64,000 nucleotides of DNA, from contig CAYJFJ010000003.1 in NCBI GenBank assembly GCA_964369845.1, positions 1 to 64,000 of the forward strand, given 5' to 3'. Below, in pieces: positions 53,765-62,746 of the stretch (its first letter is position 1; each line of letters opens with the position of its first letter). Both the position numbers and the translations under genes were made by a program. The DNA comes from CAKOSP01 sp964369845. Its GTDB lineage: Bacteria; Bacillota_I; Bacilli_A; RF39; UBA660. The notes under the pieces are model-generated. The model was given only the letters and a program-made list of their open reading frames with translations. It did not search any database and was not told where the DNA came from.

Positions 53765-54181
53765 TTAAAAATAAATATTATATTTTACGCTTGATGCTCT
53801 TGTCATACCGACACTTTCATAAAGTTTATGCGCTGCAATTGCTGTATCTAAACATGTTAAACACACAGAATTATATCCACTTTCTTTAGCATACTTAAAT
53901 ACTTCTTCAAATAATCTTTTTCCTAGATTTTGGTTTTGATATTCTTTAAGTACACATACATTAAATATTTCTAATGCTGGCTGGAATGAAAAAGTGAATA
54001 AATCTAATTTATATGCAGTTAAACTACCGACTATCTTACTATCTTTTTTCATTACAAAAATAATGTAATTACTATTTTGTTGATACTTTTCATAAAATTT
54101 TAAATCGTTACTACCACCAAAAGATTCATCTATTAAATATTTATATTGCTTTATATCTTCTTTCTTTAATATTTCTATCAT
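53765..54181 (-). CDS. GNAT acetyltransferase
   Basis: The 138-residue protein has FNVCVLKEYQNQNLGKRLFEEVF, with the Q/RxxGxG/A-like acetyl-CoA loop as Gln-x-x-x-Leu-Gly-Lys, and CLDTAIAAHKLYESVGM. It is separated by 8 bases from the next gene. Confidence 0.82.
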   Translation of the reverse strand: MIEILKKEDIKQYKYLIDESFGGSNDLKFYEKYQQNSNYIIFVMKKDSKIVGSLTAYKLDLFTFSFQPALEIFNVCVLKEYQNQNLGKRLFEEVFKYAKESGYNSVCLTCLDTAIAAHKLYESVGMTRASSVKYNIYF

Positions 54182-54204
54182 TACTTCTCCTATTTTGATT
54201 ATTT

Positions 54205-54666
54205 TTATTTATTAAAAAACTCAAATTCTGCTCTATTGTATTTACCTGTATGCATTAATTTATAAAAATCATTTGTATACTCTTTAATTACTTTATTCCA
54301 AAATTTTTCTGCTTGCACTGAATTTGGTACACATTTAACTTCCCAGTTTCCTTTATACATATCAAAAAGTTTTATAGCAGCATTTTTACCTATACCTGCT
54401 CTTTTGTAATTATTTGGCACAAAAAATTCCTGAACTATGTGTAGATTCTCATATTTATATAATATAAATCCTGCAATGTTTTCATTGTGAATTATAAAAT
54501 AGCCTTTATGGTCATTTTTAGTGTAATAATCACTTAAGTTTTCATAAGCATAATTACAAGTCTCGCTTATAAAATCCATTTTAAAATCTTTACTTATATC
54601 GTGTAAATATAATTGCATTAATTTATTTAACTTGTCTTTATCTTCTATTTTTATTTCTTGAAGCAT
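54205..54666 (-). CDS. GNAT-like acetyltransferase
   Basis: The 153-residue protein contains VQEFFVPNNYKRAGIGKNAAI, which is the CoA loop with RAGIGK, and VKCVPNSVQAEKFWNKVI. It lies upstream of other GNAT genes and overlaps none. The substrate is unknown. Confidence 0.8.
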   Translation of the reverse strand: MLQEIKIEDKDKLNKLMQLYLHDISKDFKMDFISETCNYAYENLSDYYTKNDHKGYFIIHNENIAGFILYKYENLHIVQEFFVPNNYKRAGIGKNAAIKLFDMYKGNWEVKCVPNSVQAEKFWNKVIKEYTNDFYKLMHTGKYNRAEFEFFNK

Positions 54667-54671
54667 ATAAC

Positions 54672-55226
54672 TTACCTTTCTTCCAAATAATTTGCTAGGT
54701 CTTTATATGCGTCTGTATTCCACATTAAACACCTTATTTCATCAGAATAATTCCCTAGAGTTTTATCACTGCCTTCTGGTATAAATATAAAGTCCCATGA
54801 CCATCCATAAGTACCCGATTTTTCTAAAGAAATTTTTCCTTTAGTAATTGATTTAAAAACTATAGGATCTTTTCCATATTCACAGTAAGCAAAAGCCTCT
54901 ATGAAAGATGCATTTCTATTTGTTTCTTTCTCTAATAATTTTAATATACCATCTTCTTTTAAACAATCATCCACATAATGCGTATAAGGACCTGGAAAAC
55001 CATTTAATGCATCTATGTATAATCCTGTATCATTTTTAAGAACTGAACATTTTAAACGTTCACTTGCTTCCTTAGCTGAGTAAGAAGCTACCTCTTCTAC
55101 AGTGTTAGCTTGTATTTCAGTTGTTTCCATCTTTACATTTTCAACTTCAAAGCCAAGTGGCTCCAAAACTTTTTTAGCACTTAAAATTTTTGCCCAATTT
55201 CCTGTAACGTATATTATTTTTTTCAT
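54672..55226 (-). CDS. RdgB/HAM1-like nucleoside-triphosphate pyrophosphatase
   Basis: The 184-residue protein begins IIYVTGNWAKILSAKKVL and has VLKNDTGLYIDALNGFPGPYT, matching the (S/T)xxN and DTGLxIDALNGFPG motifs. It would hydrolyse ITP/XTP-like damaged nucleotides. A second conserved block, YGWSWDFIFIPEG, matches the family. It fits the house-cleaning theme of nearby NUDIX genes. Confidence 0.87.
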   Translation of the reverse strand: MKKIIYVTGNWAKILSAKKVLEPLGFEVENVKMETTEIQANTVEEVASYSAKEASERLKCSVLKNDTGLYIDALNGFPGPYTHYVDDCLKEDGILKLLEKETNRNASFIEAFAYCEYGKDPIVFKSITKGKISLEKSGTYGWSWDFIFIPEGSDKTLGNYSDEIRCLMWNTDAYKDLANYLEER

Positions 55227-55228
55227 AA

Positions 55229-55713
55229 TTACTCCATTTCATATTCGTAGACACTTCCATTTTCTGGTCTAAAGATTAGAAAATCAGTAGTTTTATCATA
55301 ACCCACTATATTGTAATGTAATGCTTTTATAAAACTTCCGTGTGATACTATAAGAATTTTTTTGTTTTTATAAGTTTCTTTTACTTGTTTTAAAAATAAA
55401 GAAGCTCTTTTTAGACAATCTTGAATACTTTCTATATCTTCAGAATCATCATTTAACAAATAATTCCAGTGTTTAAATATAATATCCATAGATACTTTTT
55501 GACCTTCTTATTTTCCAAAACCTCTTTCTTTTTATAAGTTTTCATAAATGATTTCGATTTTATCATTTACTATTAGTTTTGCTGTTTTTTTAGTTCTTTT
55601 CATTGGTGAGCAAATGTATATATCTATTTCTTCTAGATTTAATTTTTTCCTTGCATCAATCCTTTTTCATTCCAGTTTGTCTTTCCATGTCTAACAATAT
55701 ATAGTTTATTCAT
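55229..55713 (-). pseudogene. Decayed histidine phosphatase (phosphoglycerate mutase-like)
   Basis: From 55713 the frame reads MNKLYIVRHGKTNWNEKGLMQ, the active-site RHG motif, then meets TAA. The continuation is in another frame (LEEIDIYICSPMKRTKKTA), so a frameshift or deletion lies near 55640. Two in-frame stops follow (after YENL and after GFGK) before the open C-terminal piece with IVSHGSFIKALHYN at 55489-55229. At least three disabling changes make function very unlikely. Confidence 0.8.
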
Positions 55714-55728
55714 TATTTTTCCTCATAC

Positions 55729-56217
55729 CTAACTAATAACTTTATTAACTGTTTGCTCAATTGTTAATTTGCTTGAATCTATAATATATTCTTCACTGTA
55801 TTTTGCATCTATGAACTCTTTTAAAAGTACAAGTGATCTTTTTCCCATTTGGCAATCCACTGGCCTTTTTTTATCTCTTCTTATTATAGTATCTTCATCT
55901 ACTATAAGAACTCTAAAAATGATTTCATAATTATTAAATTTACTTTTTATTTCTTCAAATTCTTCTGGTTTAATTATATAATTAAATACTACATCGTACC
56001 CATTTTCCAAATATGAGTTAATTAATAAAAAAGAATTTTTCCAAAATAAATCTAGCGGCGCATCATCAAGCCATGGACTAACTCTTCCTCCTACGAAAAA
56101 ATTATAAACTGTATCTCCTTCAATCATAACTGATTTTTCTAAAGTTTCAGCTATTTTTTCACTGATGGTACTTTTACCAACTCCCGCTGGGCCTGTAATT
56201 ATATATAATTTATTCAT
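55729..56217 (-). CDS. P-loop kinase-like protein
   Basis: The 162-residue protein has the P-loop ITGPAGVGKSTISEKIAE, a DxD-like segment IEGDTVYN, and IRRDKKRPVDCQMGKR as a possible LID. It resembles small-molecule kinases (chloramphenicol-phosphotransferase or shikimate-kinase like). The substrate is unknown. Confidence 0.8.
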   Translation of the reverse strand: MNKLYIITGPAGVGKSTISEKIAETLEKSVMIEGDTVYNFFVGGRVSPWLDDAPLDLFWKNSFLLINSYLENGYDVVFNYIIKPEEFEEIKSKFNNYEIIFRVLIVDEDTIIRRDKKRPVDCQMGKRSLVLLKEFIDAKYSEEYIIDSSKLTIEQTVNKVIS

Positions 56218-56238
56218 TATTACCTCCTAATTTTATTT

Positions 56239-56712
56239 TTAATCTCTATGAATTTTTTGAACTAATATATCACTTTTTATGACTTCTAAAATGAATTTAG
56301 GTTCTACACTATACTTATTTAAATCACTTAGATTAATCCATTCAAAATATTGTTCATCACCATATTTAAGTTCTTTACTGTTTATGATATTTTTCGAATA
56401 ATCAATTTCGGAAATTATTTGAAGTTTGCTTATAAAAAGTAATTCATGTCTATTTTTCTTATCAAAATCTGAAAAAAAGAAATTTTCTATAATACCTTTA
56501 GTTTCTAAATGTATTGTATTTAGACCTAGTTCTTCTTTAATTTCTCTTACTATTGCTTCTTCTGAAGTTTCATTCAAAGAACATTTTCCTCCAGGAAGTG
56601 TTATAAAATCAAAATGCTTATTTCTTTGCATCAATATTTTATTTTCATTAATAATTATTGCTGCAGTCCTATATGTGAAATTTACATTATCTGTTTTTAT
56701 TTTAATATCCAT
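56239..56712 (-). CDS. NUDIX hydrolase
   Basis: The start at 56712 (MDIKIKTDNVNF) follows AAGGAGTGAGAAAA. The 157-residue protein has the NUDIX box GGKCSLNETSEEAIVREIKE plus LGL, with all catalytic Glu. It overlaps the preceding NUDIX gene by 11 bases. It likely cleaves a nucleoside diphosphate derivative. Confidence 0.88.
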   Translation of the reverse strand: MDIKIKTDNVNFTYRTAAIIINENKILMQRNKHFDFITLPGGKCSLNETSEEAIVREIKEELGLNTIHLETKGIIENFFFSDFDKKNRHELLFISKLQIISEIDYSKNIINSKELKYGDEQYFEWINLSDLNKYSVEPKFILEVIKSDILVQKIHRD

Positions 56713-57244
56713 TTTTCTCACTCCTTATATAATATTCTAATATATACTTATCTCTAGCAACTATAAATTTACTATGGTATAAATTTTCGTATTTGCTTTC
56801 TTTTAAGTTTTTTATACAGTTGCTTATTTTTTTCAAACCTTCTTCTGGTGATAGCCACAAATAACTACCACCTTCATCTTTTTCCTTTTGTGTTAAACTT
56901 AATTGACCTGTATCTTTTATTACTTTCGACAAAAATACATATGACTTTTGAATGAAATTATCCTGACTTTTTTGTTCTTCTATTATTCCCAGTTTTTTTG
57001 TTATTTCAACTACTAATCCAGTTTCTTCTAACACTTCTCTAATAAATGCCTCTTCTGGCGTTTCTTTAAAATCAATTCCACCACCAGGCAATTTATATTC
57101 GTTTTTGTTCTTTTTGTGAAAAATTGCTATTTGATTCAAATTATTTAATATTATTCCTCTAGCTGCTATTCTAATTTTCGGTTCTTTAAATATTTTTGTT
57201 TCTAAATTAAAATAGCTATCATCTATTACTTTATTCAAACTCAT
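56702..57244 (-). CDS. NUDIX hydrolase
   Basis: The 180-residue protein has the NUDIX box GGGIDFKETPEEAFIREVLE plus ETGL, complete with catalytic Glu residues. It is the first gene of the cluster of small enzymes running down to 51.8 kb, immediately downstream of spoIVA but separated from it by a terminator. The substrate is unknown. Confidence 0.88.
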   Translation of the reverse strand: MSLNKVIDDSYFNLETKIFKEPKIRIAARGIILNNLNQIAIFHKKNKNEYKLPGGGIDFKETPEEAFIREVLEETGLVVEITKKLGIIEEQKSQDNFIQKSYVFLSKVIKDTGQLSLTQKEKDEGGSYLWLSPEEGLKKISNCIKNLKESKYENLYHSKFIVARDKYILEYYIRSEKNGY

Positions 57245-57287
57245 ATTTTCTCCATTTATTACATTTTATCACATAATTTATATAAAA

Positions 57288-57314
57288 AGAAAAAATCTTC
57301 AATCGAAGATTTTC
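57288..57314 (-). terminator. Intrinsic terminator after spoIVA
   Basis: AAAATCTTC and GAAGATTTT form a 9-bp stem with a four-base loop, followed by TTCTTTTT on the minus strand. It ends transcription at the C-terminal end of spoIVA. Confidence 0.75.
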
Positions 57315-58427
57315 TATAAAACAAATGCTATTAATGTGTTTGATCCTTTATTTACTATTTTTGTCATCGTATCTCCTAATTTATATCTTGTATTGTCTGG
57401 CATCATACTAAGTTTTGCTTTTATACCTTCACCTACAACTGTTTCAAGGGATCTTCCAAATATTTCGCTTTTCCAAATATTACTTGGGTCTGATTCGTAA
57501 TCTTTCATTAAATGATCAATTAATTCTTTTGATTGAAGTTCTGTTCCTATGATAGGTTCAAATGTTGATTCAACATCTACTCTTACCAGATGTATAGAAG
57601 ATGCTACTGCTTTTAATTTTACACCATATCTAGAACCTTGTTTGATAATTTCTGGTGGAGTTAATTTCATGTCCATCGTTCCAGGATACATTATGCCATA
57701 ACCTGTTGATTTTGCCATTTTGAGAGCATCTTTAACTCTTTCAAATTCATCTTTTCCATCTTTATATGATGAAAACATTTTTATTAAACTTGCTTTATTC
57801 ATTACTGCTTCACCTAATAAATCTTTAAGTGTTTCGTTATATAATTCTTCTGAGCTTTCTAAGTTTATTGTTACTACTCCAGTAGCAGCATCTAAAGATG
57901 ATATATAAGTATTATTTATATAACTACTTTCTTTAAAATAATTTATAACATCGTCTATATCTTTTACTTTTTCTACATTAGTAATGCTACCTTTCATCAT
58001 TTCTAAATAATGTTTTTTTATTTCACTTTCTTTTGATAATGCATGTATCCATTCTGGAATACTCATTTTAATATCTAATACTGGAAATTCATAAAGCGCA
58101 GCTTTTAAAATTTCCATAATATCTTTTTCATTCATTTTATCTACTGCAACTGGCATTACAGGTACATTATATCTTTCAGACATATCTTGTGATAAATTAA
58201 TAGCACTTTCACTTGTAGGATTATTTGTATTTAATATTACAATAAATGGTTTTCCTATATCTTCAAGCTCACCAATAACTTTTTCTTCTGCATCAATATA
58301 TGCTTCTCTTTTAATATCGCCAAAAGATCCATCTGTTGTAACTACTATACCTATTGTAGCATGGTCCTTAATAACTTTTTCTGTACCCATTTCAGCTGCC
58401 TCAACAAATGTTATAGGCTCATCATAC
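57314..58427 (-). CDS. spoIVA: SpoIVA, C-terminal part (second half of the split spoIVA gene)
   Basis: The open frame from the junction at 58427 (YDEPITFVEAAEMGTEKV) to 57314 is 371 codons and matches the B. subtilis SpoIVA C-terminal three-quarters throughout: ATIGIVVTTDGSFGDI, ALYEFPVLDIKM, ALKMAKSTGYGIMYP, VDVESTFEPIIGTE and SEIFGRSLETVV. SpoIVA is an ATPase that polymerises on the outer forespore membrane in the mother cell. The Walker A half lies 5.3 kb away at 63698-64000. Without excision this piece lacks its P-loop and its own start is only the internal ATG at 58390. The frame shows no decay. Confidence 0.93.
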
Positions 58428-58452
58428 CAGTAGGTTATGAAATCGTGATACC
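58415..58452 (-). other. Right attachment site (attR) of the spoIVA element
   Basis: Read on the minus strand, the element arm GGTATCAC-8 bases-AACCTAC (58452-58430) meets the crossover dinucleotide TG (58429-58428), then spoIVA codons GTATGATGAG. TGGTA is shared with the other site. Joined to 63704-63716 this restores CCA TGG TAT GAT. Confidence 0.85.
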
Positions 58453-58453
58453 C

Positions 58454-60049
58454 CTAGGCAAGAAAATTATCACAAGTCTTGACTCTGAATATTATCTCCA
58501 CTTGTTTATCTTTTGTTATATATATTTTTTCAATTATTTTGTTTATCATCTCTTTTGTTGGATTTTCCATATTTAAAAAACTTTTTACTATCATTTTATA
58601 ATTTTCTAACTCTGAATTATTTTCTAAAACTGTATACTTCTCTTTCTCATAATCTATTAAAGATATTTTAAGGTCAGCTATTTCTTTTTCTGTAGCCATA
58701 TTCATTCTTTGAAATCTTTCAGCAGTTATTAAACCTTCAACTTTATCATCATATAAATTGTCAATTTTTATCTCTAATTTTTCGATTTTCTTTTTTGCTT
58801 CACTTATTAACTTATTAAGAGGTCCTAAAGGATCTTTTTTATTTGTTTCAAGATAATCAATAAATTCTTTAGAATCTAAATTTGCACATAGTTCTCTAAC
58901 CTTATTATATATAGTCTTTTCTAACTTTTCATAACTAACATGATGAGAAAAGCAAATATTGTGTGCACTATACTTTCTATAAGTATTACAGTTCATACTT
59001 GTTCTATCTCTTTTCTTACAGTAACTAATACCCATTCTAGCATCGCAATCTTTACAAAATACTAAATTACCTAAAATGTATTCAACATTTCTTCTTGTTT
59101 CGCTATAAACATTAGATTTATTGCGAAGTCTAACTGCCCTTTTAAATGTTTCTTCATCTATTATAGGTTCCATCGCATTTTCTATAACAATCCATTCTTC
59201 TTTAGGTTTAGTTATTCTTTTTTTTGATTTATAGTTTAAATTCATACCTTTATTTTGAACTAATTTGCCCGTGTACATTTCATTTTTTAAAATATTACAT
59301 AATGATGTATGCTTCCATATATGTGGATACTCTAATTTTTCTGCTCTTGAATTCGTTTTTTGATGCATTATGGGAGTTGGTATTTTTTCTTTTGTTAGTA
59401 AATTAGCTATAACTTTTGTTCCATAACCTGAAACATAGAGTTCAAATATTCTTTTAACAACTGGAGCAGCGACTGGATCTATTATTAATTTGTGCTTATC
59501 TTCTGGATCTTTCATATAACCATATGGACAAGTTCCTCCAATAAATTTTCCTGCTTGCCTCATCGCCATAATAGCTGATTTCACTTTTTTTGATATATCT
59601 TTTGCATACATATCATTCATACCTAATCTAAACGGCATCATATCAGCACCATCACATTTATCATTGAATGTATCTATATTATCGTTAACAGCTATATATC
59701 TAACTTTCTTATCTGGAAAGTATTTTTCAATATAATAACCTGTCTCAATGTAATCTCTACCTAACCTTGATAAATCTTTAGTTACTATCATATTTATTTT
59801 ACCAAGTTCAATATCTCTAATTAACCTTTTAAATCCAGGTCTATTAAAATTAAGTCCAGAAAATCCATCATCTATATAAGTATCAACTATTTCAAAATTT
59901 TCTCCTAAACTATTAATGAAGTTTGTTAAAAGTAATCTTTGGTTAGATACACTTTCTGATTCTATATCATCTCCATCTTCTCTTGATAGTCTTATGGATA
60001 ATCCGACTTTGTAAGTCTTATTATCAATTATATATTTGCTTGTAAACAC
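58454..60049 (-). CDS. Large serine recombinase
   Basis: The 531-residue protein has the resolvase-type catalytic domain with active Ser about residue 22 in SIRLSRED and Arg in KDLSRLGRDY, a recombinase domain (GKFIGGTCPYGY, DPVAAPVVKRIF), a zinc ribbon with Cys at about 332, 335, 354 and 366, and a coiled coil at about 410-470. It is of the TnpX/SpoIVCA type. The GTG start follows AAAGGAGGATAA. Its TAG stop is two bases from the attR arm, a hallmark of integrases beside their att site. It most likely excises the element around it. Confidence 0.92.
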   Translation of the reverse strand: MFTSKYIIDNKTYKVGLSIRLSREDGDDIESESVSNQRLLLTNFINSLGENFEIVDTYIDDGFSGLNFNRPGFKRLIRDIELGKINMIVTKDLSRLGRDYIETGYYIEKYFPDKKVRYIAVNDNIDTFNDKCDGADMMPFRLGMNDMYAKDISKKVKSAIMAMRQAGKFIGGTCPYGYMKDPEDKHKLIIDPVAAPVVKRIFELYVSGYGTKVIANLLTKEKIPTPIMHQKTNSRAEKLEYPHIWKHTSLCNILKNEMYTGKLVQNKGMNLNYKSKKRITKPKEEWIVIENAMEPIIDEETFKRAVRLRNKSNVYSETRRNVEYILGNLVFCKDCDARMGISYCKKRDRTSMNCNTYRKYSAHNICFSHHVSYEKLEKTIYNKVRELCANLDSKEFIDYLETNKKDPLGPLNKLISEAKKKIEKLEIKIDNLYDDKVEGLITAERFQRMNMATEKEIADLKISLIDYEKEKYTVLENNSELENYKMIVKSFLNMENPTKEMINKIIEKIYITKDKQVEIIFRVKTCDNFLA

Positions 60050-60077
60050 TTATCCTCCTTTTAAAAATTTTAGTTTA

Positions 60078-60185
60078 TTAACTTTTATATATAAATCTTT
60101 TTTCATAGTAAGAAAAAATACAAGGTTTTAAAACATCTTTCAATTTACTACCGTTTTCATTAAAAAAGCAAATTGTTTCATACAT
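60078..60185 (-). CDS. 35-residue protein upstream of the recombinase, candidate directionality factor
   Basis: ATG at 60185 follows AAAAGGAGATAAAAAT, an excellent ribosome binding site, and the frame (MYETICFFNENGSKLKD...) ends 28 bases before the recombinase start. It is in the same direction and has no terminator in between, so it should be co-transcribed. Recombination directionality factors of serine integrases are small proteins encoded near the integrase; its role here is inference only. Confidence 0.55.
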   Translation of the reverse strand: MYETICFFNENGSKLKDVLKPCIFSYYEKRFIYKS

Positions 60186-60223
60186 ATTTTTATCTCCTTT
60201 TAATTATTTAATTTTATTAACAC

Positions 60224-60254
60224 AAAAAAAATATATTCCAACTCTGAATATATT
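60224..60254 (-). terminator. Terminator between the ABC operon and the recombinase operon
   Basis: AATATATTC and GAATATATT form a 9-bp stem, followed by a run of seven T on the minus strand. It isolates recombinase transcription from the ABC promoter, so the recombinase needs its own start signal at 60186-60223. I cannot recognise a sigma-A or sigma-E promoter there with confidence. The rest of 60255-60483 holds only a short degenerate frame. Confidence 0.7.
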
Positions 60255-60483
60255 TTTAATATACATATTTTTAATTATCTAACATTTAAAACAAATTCTG
60301 TTAATGAGTTTTTTATGTAACATTTTTCAGATGGTATATTTAAATATCTAATTAGACCACATAATGTGATAGTTATCTATTAGAAATTACCTTTTTTTTT
60401 ACTAAATTTTGAATATCATATTTATCTCTGGTGTTACTTAAAAATATTAAATTCTAAATGTTCTTCATTTAATTATTTTCTTG

Positions 60484-61524
60484 TTATTCACTTTTAAATA
60501 ATTTGATAGGAGATATTTTAAGTATTTTTTTATATCCGATATAACTAATTAGTAATAATATTGTTACTAAAGTTATATATGAAATAATCAACGAACTAAT
60601 TAAATTTATCAAAGAAAAATAAATTTGTATGTCCTCAAATATAATAAATATCATACAGTATATACACATCACTAAAACATTAATTATTAAATACAACTTT
60701 GTAATTTTTTTTAGTAAAGCTTCTATAACTAATTTTATAATAGCTATATTTCGAAATCCGCTAGTTTTTAATATTGCTATATCGTATTTATACTCATTAA
60801 TCATAAAACTAATAATAAATCCTATAATAAATATCAAAAATGTAGACACTACTAAAATACCTAATTTCACATAATTTATGATATTAGTAAACAGTTCTAT
60901 ATCTGTAATTCCAGAGCTATCATTCATATACATACTAAGTCCTTCTTTTTCCAATAATGAGTTGAATTTTTCTATATTATCATAATCATCTATTATTACT
61001 TTAAATTCATTAGCATTTTTTAACGCGTACATTTGCATAATATTTTCAGAAACTATTATTTTGTTAAAACCTACTTTTTCATCGTTATATTCTGATATTA
61101 TTTCTAATTTTAGAATTTGATTTCCAACTTCAAGATTTATATAATCTCCAACATCTTTATTTAGTGATTTTGGAACTATTGCTTCGATATTGGATATTTT
61201 ATTAAACTCACTATAGTAATTAACTTCGTATACTTTGCTGTTTTCTTTAAATAATAAATCTTCATATGAATCATATATGCCATTTATATATTTTGAAGTT
61301 TCGAAATGATTTTTGTAGCTTTCTATTATTAATTCATTTTCACTGTATTCTTCAAAATGCACATTTAAAACTCTATTTTGTATTTTATTTTTTATTGAAA
61401 TATTATAGTAATTATTTAAATAAGTTAAACTAGATAATAATATTACGAAAGATAATATAAAAATTGCAAATACACCCGATTTTTCATTGTATTTCTTTGA
61501 CTGAAAATAAAACGTCCTATTCAT
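60484..61524 (-). CDS. FtsX-like ABC permease 2 of the element
   Basis: The 346-residue protein (start MNRTFYFQ overlapping the upstream stop codon) has a membrane helix near the N-terminus, a large outer domain and three helices at the C-terminus including INEYKYDIAILKTSGFRN, the FtsX-family permease motif. It is the second permease in the operon. The layout resembles LolCDE/MacB or lantibiotic-sensing ABC systems. Confidence 0.82.
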   Translation of the reverse strand: MNRTFYFQSKKYNEKSGVFAIFILSFVILLSSLTYLNNYYNISIKNKIQNRVLNVHFEEYSENELIIESYKNHFETSKYINGIYDSYEDLLFKENSKVYEVNYYSEFNKISNIEAIVPKSLNKDVGDYINLEVGNQILKLEIISEYNDEKVGFNKIIVSENIMQMYALKNANEFKVIIDDYDNIEKFNSLLEKEGLSMYMNDSSGITDIELFTNIINYVKLGILVVSTFLIFIIGFIISFMINEYKYDIAILKTSGFRNIAIIKLVIEALLKKITKLYLIINVLVMCIYCMIFIIFEDIQIYFSLINLISSLIISYITLVTILLLISYIGYKKILKISPIKLFKSE

Positions 61525-62746
61525 CTTTTTTAACCAACCCTTCAATTATAGTTGAATTTGTTAATTTTCCATTAACTTTTTTAGTTGTTAAATTAAGCGA
61601 AACAAAAATCAATAATATTGAAAATATAATAGACTCTATCGAAATTACTATAGGAATTTTTAAAAATAAATATGGTCTATAGAAAATAAGTATGTTATAA
61701 ATCACATAAATAGTGATGATAATTATTAATAGAATCATAGTAATAATTAAAGCTAAAAAATTATTTTCAAATATATTCAGTTTTACCAAATCTCTTTTTC
61801 TAAAACCGACAGTTCTCAAAATATTGAATTTACTTAATGAATTATTTATGTCTTTCATATATATATTGTTAATTATAATTAGTGAGAATATTAAAGATAC
61901 TGCTAAAATAATATATATTATAATATTTACTATACTAATAATCTTTGAATTTACATAAGTTACTCTTGATGCTGTTAACTCTAAATCAATAATTTGCTCT
62001 ATCACCGTTTCTACATTATCTGTATTATCAACTTGTACTATTATTGAAGATAACTGATTTTCAATATCTATATACTTAAAACTTTCTTCATTTATTGTTT
62101 GTACTAATAAATTATTTACATAACATTTATTTTCATCTGAGTAATAGGAATTATTATCAAAAGTTCCGACAATCGTTAATTTTTTAGATATTGTATTCAC
62201 TTCAAATAAGTTTTCATCTACATACTGGTTATAAGAAATATCTATGTTAGTTCCTATAAATTTTGTCATATCTATAAAATCATTATTAGTTAAGTTGGTT
62301 ATTTCTTCTAAATTATCCTCAGGATAAAATCTACTTGGACATATGACTTCATTATCATTTTCTATATTTTTTCCTTGAGACACTTTAGGTCTTGTTTTTT
62401 CATTGGATCCTAATAACCAAAAATCTCCTTTAAAATGTTCGTGGTTTATGTTTGCTGTAATATAAAACTCATTATCCAAAATAACATTGTCTACATGTTT
62501 TAGTTCTTCTAAATTTTTTATAGTTTCTTCTTCCGACATAATTTTTTCGTTTACATCTACATAAATGCTTCTATACCAAATATCTTCTTTTATTCCTTTA
62601 TTTATGTATGTATCCATGGTACTTTTAAACGAAAATGAAGATATTAAAAGTAAAGATATACAAATTAATATTATTATTATTTTCTTCTTTTCTTTACCTT
62701 TGTAACTATTTTTGCAACCATAATCTTTAAATATACTATTATTCAT
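61517..62746 (-). CDS. FtsX-like ABC permease 1 of the element
   Basis: The 409-residue protein has one N-terminal helix (about residues 24-44), a large outer domain and a C-terminal helix bundle with SKFNILRTVGFRKRDLVKLN, which matches FtsX-like permeases. It overlaps the ATPase gene by 8 bases and the second permease by 8. The two permeases and the ATPase would form one complex. Confidence 0.82.
   Translation of the reverse strand: MNNSIFKDYGCKNSYKGKEKKKIIIILICISLLLISSFSFKSTMDTYINKGIKEDIWYRSIYVDVNEKIMSEEETIKNLEELKHVDNVILDNEFYITANINHEHFKGDFWLLGSNEKTRPKVSQGKNIENDNEVICPSRFYPEDNLEEITNLTNNDFIDMTKFIGTNIDISYNQYVDENLFEVNTISKKLTIVGTFDNNSYYSDENKCYVNNLLVQTINEESFKYIDIENQLSSIIVQVDNTDNVETVIEQIIDLELTASRVTYVNSKIISIVNIIIYIILAVSLIFSLIIINNIYMKDINNSLSKFNILRTVGFRKRDLVKLNIFENNFLALIITMILLIIIITIYVIYNILIFYRPYLFLKIPIVISIESIIFSILLIFVSLNLTTKKVNGKLTNSTIIEGLVKKDE

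Noticed and set aside
58454..60049. Recombinase as part of an ordinary conjugative transposon of the Tn4451/Tn5397 type
   Set aside because: The family is similar, but no mobilisation, conjugation or replication genes are in the 5.27-kb element, and the ends lie inside spoIVA in perfect frame. I keep simple transposition as the alternative explanation for how it arrived.
60255..60483. Gene between the recombinase small gene and the permease
   Set aside because: Only a stop-bounded stretch of about 30 codons without a start or ribosome binding site is present; it may be a remnant.
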